Positions 56,851 to 64,000 of a stretch of 64,000 nt of DNA are shown here, piece by piece. The stretch spans positions 157,243,345 to 157,307,344 of the forward strand of contig JALGPY010000002.1 in NCBI GenBank assembly GCA_023055425.1, read 5' to 3'. Position 1 is the stretch's first letter. Each line of letters starts with the position of its first letter. The notes below the pieces were generated by a model, which was not told where the DNA came from, did not search any database, and worked only from the letters and a program-made list of their open reading frames with translations. The position numbers and the translations under genes were made by a program. Source of the DNA: Linanthus parryae. Taxonomy: Eukaryota; Streptophyta; Magnoliopsida; Ericales; Polemoniaceae.

Positions 56851-57089
56851 TTAGTGCAGGGAAAAAAATTTACTAGCCAAAATATAACCTTTACCTCGTA
56901 TTTTGATCCCGAACTTCGATGAGTGTGATTTTTGCACCTTTGAATTCCTTTTTCGACGTATGTCTTGCTCACACAAATAACGTCTCGTTTTCGGATCGTT
57001 TTCCCGACTTTTCTCAATTATAGCCCAATTACGCAAAAAATATCCAAAATGTGCCAAATTCGTCGCTTTCTTCAAAATTTTGCAATCAC

Positions 57090-57800
57090 CTTCATCAAGA
57101 TGGGGAGTGAGGGATCTGTGATCATGTAGAAAAATTCCCAAAGTCCAGGGAACCTTTCATTCTTCAATTTTGCGCTTCCAAAGGCTCGTTTGGCATTTCC
57201 GGATGCTTTTTCGGCGCCTTTTTGCATCCTTTTTCGTCTTTGTTGCTCGTTTCTTTGCTTTGTCATGGATCTCCTCGACCTCGAGACTTCATTTACGTTA
57301 TAAAAGATTCCCAATGTCCGGGGAACCCTTTATTCTTCAATTTGATCATTCCGTAGACCCGTTTGGGAGTTTTGGATGCTTTTTGGCGCCTTTTTCACCT
57401 GCTGGACATCCTTTTTGGCATATCTTCTTCGTCCGGACTCCGATATACGCGATCCACCTATCCACAGAAAGCTCTCGACCACCCCCACACTATGGCACTG
57501 TTCAAATCAGCTCACAGTCCTGTCTTCAAAAATTTACCTCGTAATTTGTGCCATTGTGCCAGCTTTCCCAATATCTTTACGTCTTCTTTGCGTATATCAA
57601 GAAGGGGAGTCCGGGAACTTGATCTTCCCCAGGTGCGTGTAATGCGTAAGTGTAGGAATGGCGTCAATCCTCTATTTCTTCATTTCGGGTCCCGATACGC
57701 GTTTTGGTCTGCTCTTTCTCGTTTTTCGTGCATTTCTTCACTCGCGCATCAAGAAGGGGGATCCGGAATAGGCCTTCCACCTAGAATTCCTGCGCATACT
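57090..57800. repeat. Degenerate tandem repeat of about 150-175 bp in Athila F
   Basis: Recurring blocks: CCCAAWGTCCRGGGAACC near 57137 and 57309; TTGGATGCTTTTTGGCGCC-type near 57200 and 57375; ATCAAGAAGGGGAGTCCGGGA-type near 57093, 57595 and 57747. Four or five units, strongly diverged. Confidence 0.55.
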
Positions 57801-57968
57801 CATTGGAAATATTAAATCCACTCTCTCGCACCTCTCAAATAATTAGAACAAAATAAAATAACAAGACAAAATTGAAATCTACACTATGCGGTAAATAGGT
57901 TGGGTTGCCTCCCAACAAGTGCTTTGTAATTTAAGGTCGACGGCCCGACCCAGTTACCTCAAATGAGC

Positions 57969-58717
57969 TCAGATATCGGGAATTGGTTTGAGGCTCTCAA
58001 TCACCCCAATGAAATTCCCATCCACGTGCGGCTTTGCTCGCTGTCCATTTACCTTGAACCTGTTCCCATTCTCAGCTTCTACCTCGAGCGACCCCCATGG
58101 GTAAACCTTTGTAATTGTAAATGGACCACTCCACCTTGACTTCAGCTTGCCCGGAAACAATATCTGTCGTGCGTTGAATATCAATATATTTTGGCCTACT
58201 CTGAAATCTCGTGGAATGATATGCTTGTCATGCCATTGCTTGGTTCTCTCTTTGTAGATCTTGACACTCTGATATGCCATAAACCTGTGTTCCTCTAACT
58301 CAAGCAATGCCTGCTTCCTTTGCTCACCAGAGAGCTTAGCATTCAAATTTACTTTCTTTAGTGCCCCGAATGCTTTGTGCTCAAGTTCCACCGGAAGATG
58401 GAACGATTTCCCAAAAACGAGCTGGTAGGGAGACATGCCCAAGGGAGTCTTGTATGCAGTCTGGTATGCCCATAAACTATCATCCAAGTGTATAACCCAG
58501 TCTTTGCGTCATGGATTGACAGTTTTCTCTAGAATCCCCTTTATCTCTCGCTTAGACACTTCAGCTTGTCCATTGGATTCTGGATGATAGGCCAATGAGA
58601 TTTTGTGTGTCTTTACCCCATACTTGCTCAAGGTATTGGCAAAGACCTTGTTCACAAAGTGTGATCCCTCATCGCTAGTAATGGCTCTAGGCGTTCCAAA
58701 CCTTGTGAATATATTCT
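57969..58717 (-). pseudogene. Athila F integrase, C-terminal part, cut by copia E
   Basis: Reads from the second catalytic Asp ([11 protein letters not shown]) through the catalytic Glu region ([14 protein letters not shown]) to the C-terminal domain ([48 protein letters not shown]), ending at a stop at 57969. A TGA at 58509-58511 splits the frame. The N-terminal side is lost where the TGTAGGG end of copia E begins at 58718. Confidence 0.85.
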
Positions 58718-60136
58718 TGTAGGGTTTTGATTCATGGATGCGCAACGGAAACACAAATAATCATAAAACCATGCAAACCCTCCAAGGATCACAAGTCAAG
58801 AGACATAACGATGGTAAAGGAAGAAATCAATAACACACCTTAGGGTTCTCCTTTGATGACTTCAAGCGAATTGTGTCACGTTCTCTATGGTTGATCCACG
58901 CCTAGAGTTGATCCTAGAATCTCCCAAGTCCTTGGTTCTAGCCCGGAAGAGGAAGAGGAAGAAGTATCACGCAAAACGAGACCCAAAGGAGGGCTCTCGG
59001 CCTCCTTGTGGCCGACGGGGACGGACGGCGGGCAAAGGGGCGGTCGGCTCCTTTGCTTGTTGCTCTCTCTCCTTTTTGTTCTCTCCCACTCTTGTTATGT
59101 TCAATAATGAGCATAAGTTGTGTGGGAAGGAAGGAAGGAAGGTTCTTTATATAGTCCAACAACTCCTTGCCAACTACCTAAAGGACTTATTCTAGTCCTA
59201 CTAGAATTCAATTGAGTCCCTTCCTTGCAAATTAGTCCCTAGTAAGTTTGCAAGGTTTTGCAAAGTGATCCTTCTAATTAATTAATCGAATTAATTAATT
59301 CTCAAATCTAGTTCAACTCTATATAGCGTGTATAGGTTCTATCTAGTTGGTAGCAACTATTTACTAATATGGAGCGGTCTCTAGCAAAACATCCATTCTA
59401 GCCAACTAATCGAATAGTCATCTTGACAACCTCGTACAAGTAATTGTCTCATCCCTTTGTCTCTATATCCGGATTGGACACGAGACATACAAGTCACACT
59501 CGTATATCCAATCCATAGTTTCTCGATCCATGGGAATAGCCTTATTCGTTCAAATAACATCAATATCCCATATTGATTTATTAGAGTCTGGCCAGACATT
59601 CTATAAGCACTATCCCTCGAGTGGCCTAGGATATTTGCTCCCGTTATGTGGGAGGGACAAATTCTATCTACCTCCACTACGATCTCTAAGCTTGCTTCTT
59701 ATTGTATCCAGTACACGCCTTTATAACTACCCAGTTACAGTGTAGCGTTTAACGCTACCAAAATCACAATAATCCACAACTAGAATATCTAGTCACTTCA
59801 AGTCTAAGGATGACAATACCATTGCACCGCGAGAAGTGCTTGTGACTCGACATAACGTGTATGTAGCCTTCTCGGAGATGGGTCAATCCAGTGCAACATT
59901 CCCTAATGCACACCTATGTGTTGGATCGTGATATCTCCATAACAATCCAACCCCATACTAGTCTATAGATGATTGTCCCATTAATCATTATACTTGACTA
60001 GGGATATTTAAGATAAACAACACAATTGTAAATCTAAGGACTTCATTATATTAAATATCCAATAAATAATAAATGAATTTCTAGCCACAAATAATTCATA
60101 CTAAACTAGATTGCATCTAGGGCATCTATTCCAACA
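58718..60136 (-). repeat. 3' LTR of copia E
   Basis: About 1419 bp, TGTAGGG...CCAACA (the copia D LTR has TGTTGGG). Minus-strand TATA CTATATAAA at 59146-59154. Polypurine tract AGTGGGAGAC is the complement of 60137-60146. Confidence 0.85.
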
Positions 60137-60150
60137 GTCTCCCACTTGCA

Positions 60151-63100
60151 CTAGAGACAATCTGGCGCATCTCGTATGCCCATACTCCTAGTGTGCCCTT
60201 CATGCTTCCACTGCGTGAGCGTCTTTGTAAGCGGATGTGACATATTCTCATCCGTAGGAATCTTGCATATCCGAACGTCGCCTCTATCGATAATATCTCG
60301 AATCACATGAAACTTCCTGAGCACGTGCTTGGACTTCTGGTGCGATCTTGGTTCCTTTGATTGCTTGATCGCCCCAGTGTTGTCGCAAAACAACTCGACT
60401 GGATCCGCAATGCTAGGGACCACACCAAGTTCAGAAACAAACTTTCTGATCCAAACAGCTTCCTTCGCTGTGCCATTTGCAGCAATGTACTCAGCCTCTG
60501 TTGTAGAATCAGCTATTGTCTCTTGCTTGGAACTCTTCCAGCTCACCGCTGCTCCATTCAGGCAAAACACATATCCCGACTGTGATCTAAAGTCATCTCT
60601 GTCGGTTTGGAAGCTTGCATCAGTGTAACCCCTTACACACAACTCTTCCTCACCGCCAAATATCATGAAGGCATCCTTAGTTCTTCTCAAGTACTTTATG
60701 ATGCTCTTGACTGCAATCCAGTGACTCTCACCCGGATTGGATTGGTATCTGCTTGTCATACTCAAGGCATATGACACATCTGGTCTAGTACATAACATGG
60801 CGTACATGATAGATCCTATGGCCGAGGCATAGGGAATTCTACTCATGTGTTCCTTCTCAATCTCATTGGAGGGACAACCACTCTTCGAAAGAGTGATTCC
60901 ATGTGACATGGGCAAGAATCCCTTTTTGGAATCTTGCATGTTGAACCGTTTCAACACCTTGTCAATATATGTACTTTGACTTAGGCCTAGCAACCTCTTA
61001 GATCTATCTCTATAGATCTTTATACCGAGTATATAGGCTGCTTCCCCTAAATCCTTCATTGATAAACACTTCCCTAGCCAATCTTTAACAGATTGCAGCA
61101 TGGGAACGTCGTTTCCAATGAGTAGTATGTCATCCACATACAAGACCACAAAAGCTACAGAGCTCCCACTAACCTTCTTGTAGACACAAGACTCATCTTC
61201 GTTTCTGATGAAGCCAAACTCTTTGACCACTTCATCGAAACGTCGATTCCAACTCCTAGAAGCTTGCTTCAATCCATAAATGGATCGTTGCAGCTTACAG
61301 ACTTTGTTGGCTTGCTTTGGATCCTCAAAACCCTCCGGATGTATCATATACAAGTCCTCAGGGAGATTCCCATAAAGGAATGTTGTTTTGACATCCATCT
61401 TCCAAATCTCATAGTCGTGGTATGCTGCAATCGCAAGTAGGATTCGGATGGATTTGGTCATTGCGACTGGTGAAAAGGTTTCATCATAGTCAATACCATG
61501 AATCTGTCTGAATCCTTTAGCCACCAATCGGCCCTTATAGGTAATCACATTACCATCCATGTCGATCTTCTTCTTGAAGACCCATTTTCACCCTATGGGC
61601 CGCGCCCCATCGGGTGGTTCCACCAAAGTCCATACTTTGTTGGTATACATGGATTCCATCTCGGATCTCATGGCTTCCAGCCACATCTGAGAGTCAGGGC
61701 CATTCATGGCCTCCTCATAGGTAGTAGGCTCATCGTCTATGAGCATCGTGTCACGAGAAGTCCATACCTCTCCGGTTCCTGGCGCACTCTACTAGATCTA
61801 TGAAGCTCTTGTGTTACCTGAACAGGTTGCTCCACAACTGTTTGTGGTTCCTGTTCATGTTCCATAATCGATTCAGTGATTTTTGGTTCTTGAACCTCTT
61901 CAAGTTCTACATTCCTCCCACTTGCTTCGTTAGAGACAAACTCTCTTTCTAGAAACACGTCGGTCAGAGCAACAAACACTTTGTTCTCGGTTGGATTGTA
62001 GAAGTAGCATCCCTTAGTTTCCTTAGGGTACCCCACAAATTTACACTTATCCGATTTAGGCCCTAGCTTGTCTGATTGTAAACGTTTTACATAGACATCG
62101 CAGCCCCAAATCCTCATGACAACAGTGTGGGACGCCTCCCACTCCACATCTCATATAGTGTCTTCATGACTGATTTAAATGGAACACGGTTAATGGTGAA
62201 AGCTGCACTTAATAGAGCGTAGCCCCAAAATGATAATGGAAGATCGGTTTGACACATCATAGATCGAACCATATCCAATAGGGTTCGATTCCTCCTCTCG
62301 GGCACGCCATTCCATTGTGCCGTTCCGGGTGGAGTGAGTTGGGACATGATCCCACACTCTATAAGATAGTCGTCAAACTCTTGGCTTAAGTATTCTCCTC
62401 CACGATCGGATCGTAGAGCCTTGATACTCTTGCCAAGTTGCTTCTCTACTTCATACTTGAATTCTTTGAACACTTCAAAGGATTCGGATTTTGCCCTCAT
62501 AAGGTACACAAATCTATATCTACTGTAATCATCAGTAAATATAATGAAGTAGACATAACCACCCCTGGTAAGCGTGGCAAATGGCCCACACACATCGGTA
62601 TGTATTAGTGCCAATTGCTCACTAGTCCTCTCTCCTTTCTTATTGAAAGGGGGCTTTGTCATTTTTTCCAATAAACAAGCCTCACATGTCTCATATGATT
62701 CAAAATCAAATGAGTCTAGTAATCCATCCTTATGGAGTGTAGATACACCTTTCTCATTTATGTGGCCTAAACGACAGTGCCATAAATAAGCTTGATTTAA
62801 ATCGTTTATTTTAATCCGCTTGGTATTAATGTTGTAGACAGGATTGCTTAGATCAAGGACATAAAGTCCATTAAATAATTGCGCACTAAAATAGTGAATA
62901 TTATTTAAATAAAAGGAACAACAGTTGTTCTCTATTGAAATAATAAAACCATCCTTGTCCAAACAAGAAATAGAAATAATATTTCTGCTCATAGCAGGCA
63001 CAAAATAGCAATTATTTAATTCTAAAACTAATCCTGAAGGTAGAGATAGCTCGCACACGCCTATGGCCAACGCATCAACCTTTGCTCCATTCCCAACGCG

Positions 63101-63343
63101 CATATCTACCTCTCCTTTAACCAATCTTCTACTTCTCTTTAGATCCTGCATATTTCGACAAATATGATATCCACATCCAGTATCTAATACCCATGATGTA
63201 GAGACAGTTAAATTGACATCTACAACAAAAATACCTGGTGGTGGTGGAATAACTATTCCAAGCCTCTTGTCTTCCAGATATTTTGGGCAGTTCCTCCTCC
63301 AGTGTCCAGGCTGACTGCAGTAGTGACACTCACCTTTAGTCAC
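60151..63343 (-). pseudogene. Copia E protease, integrase, RT, RNase H
   Basis: Frame 62114-63343 has the zinc knuckle CHYCSQPGHWRRNC, protease WVLDTGCGYHICRN, the GAG-pre-integrase block and the integrase core (LIHTDVCGPF, LRSDRGGEYL, NGVPERRNRTLLD). Frame 61737-62147 carries the integrase tail in another frame. Frame 60151-61560 has RT (MDVKTTFLYG, VLYVDDILLIGND) and RNase H (VRGYTDASFQ, DSTTEAEYIA) down to the natural stop. Breaks: a frameshift near 62130, another near 61740, and a TGA at about 61590 in place of a Trp codon. RT-RNase H itself is open. Confidence 0.88.
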
Positions 63344-63448
63344 ACCTTTGGCAATGCCACCAACATGCTTAAGGGCAGGTTCCTTGGACTTGGCAACTGA
63401 CTTGCCTTTGCCCTTGGAGGAAGAGGCAAACCTTTTGCCCTTTCCTTT

Positions 63449-64000
63449 CTATACCATCATAATGTCCTTGCCCTTACCCTTGTTGATGCTCTGTTCAGCC
63501 GTCCTCAACATATTGAGTAAATCTGGCAGTGGTTTAACGATCTCGTTCATGTTATAGTTCATAATGAACTGTCCATAAATCTCGGGCAATGATTGCAACA
63601 CGAGATTGGTTGCCAACTCTTGGCCGACCGGGAACCCTAGTCGGGCGAGATTCTCCAAGTACCCGATCATTCGGAGTACATGGGGTCCCACCGGGTTCCC
63701 TTCTGCTAGATGACACTTGAACAGTGCCTTAGAGACCTCATACCTCTCTACCCTCGCCTGCTCTTGTAAGAGATGCTTTAGATGTTCGATCATATCGACA
63801 GCATTCATGTTTTCGTGTTGCTTCTGAAGCTCAGAAGTCATGGTGCAAAGCATAAGGAAGGCTGCATCATTAGCGTCATCAACACGCTTTTGATACGCCT
63901 TTAGGGCAGCAGGTGTTTGGTTCTCTGGACCTTCTGGAACATGCTCCTCTATTGCGTACAGTTTCTTCTCTTGCTTGAGAACAATTCTCAAGTTTCTGTA
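63449..64000 (-). pseudogene. Copia E gag, N-terminus beyond window
   Basis: Gag capsid-type region (KAYQKRVDDANDAAFLMLCT, RMIGYLENLARLGFPVGQEL, SLPEIYGQFIMNYNMNE) ending with a TAG at about 63449-63451, after which the frame continues into a basic KGKGKRF linker and the zinc knuckle at about 63300-63335. The start codon lies outside the window. Matches copia D gag. Confidence 0.85.

Larger units (their letters stand above)
55786..57968 (-). other. Athila F spacer between pol and the downstream ORF
   Basis: Non-coding by inspection. Contains the second palindrome cluster (56569-56850) and a degenerate tandem repeat (about 57090-57800). Confidence 0.55.
50409..58717 (-). mobile_element. Athila-type gypsy element F
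   Basis: Minus-strand element: integrase end (57969-58717), a long intergenic part, an env-position ORF, a 2.4-kb untranslated region and a 3' LTR. Protein sequence such as [11 protein letters not shown] and [12 protein letters not shown] is typical of Athila integrase tails. The left edge lies inside the copia D 5' LTR; the right part is cut by copia E at 58718 and should continue beyond the window. Confidence 0.8.
58718..64000 (-). mobile_element. Ty1/copia element E, inserted in Athila F, runs off the window
   Basis: 3' LTR, polypurine tract, pol and most of gag on the minus strand; the 5' leader and 5' LTR lie beyond 64000. Relative of copia D but better preserved. Confidence 0.88.

Overview
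The window is nuclear DNA of a flowering plant, most likely a eudicot. It is AT-rich, has almost no host genes, carries GT-AG introns, and is packed with plant LTR retrotransposons (Ty3/gypsy Tat and Athila types, Ty1/copia types). A single-intron RNase T2 gene of the S-RNase lineage (class III) supports a eudicot. The species cannot be named from the sequence.

Layout. 1-4002: decayed Tat-type gypsy element A on the minus strand, truncated in gag. 4006-5022: satellite array of about 81 bp period abutting it. 5023-8859: the only host-like tract, with SINE-like tRNA relics, a foldback, a MITE in the 3' flank of an RNase T2 gene (7041-8144, minus), and that gene's TATA box. 8865-14689: Ty1/copia element 1 (minus) flanked by the 5-bp duplication GAATA. 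Its 5' end is rearranged into two tandem LTR copies plus an inverted pol scrap.

15148-64000 is one nest of insertions. Old Tat element B (15148-18798 and 34600-43433, plus) is split by young Tat element C (18799-34599, plus; LTRs differ by two substitutions and a 19-bp duplication; target duplication CCAGT). B is also interrupted by copia D (from 43434, minus). D's 5' LTR is broken by Athila element F (about 50409-58717, minus), and F's integrase is broken by copia E (58718 to the window end, minus).

The most interesting system is element C. Downstream of gag-pol it carries an array of hairpin-bearing tandem repeats. On the opposite strand it then carries a five-exon gene with every splice site in phase (1326 aa, plant mobile domain plus coiled coils). 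The old relative B keeps remnants of the same antisense gene, the same hairpin motif and the same post-pol palindromes, so this is an inherited cargo module of the lineage rather than a chance capture. A, B and C also share an in-frame UGA between gag-protease and reverse transcriptase. B and C share a duplicated zinc-binding module ahead of the integrase core. Positions away from ORF ends were read by eye and may be off by a base or two.
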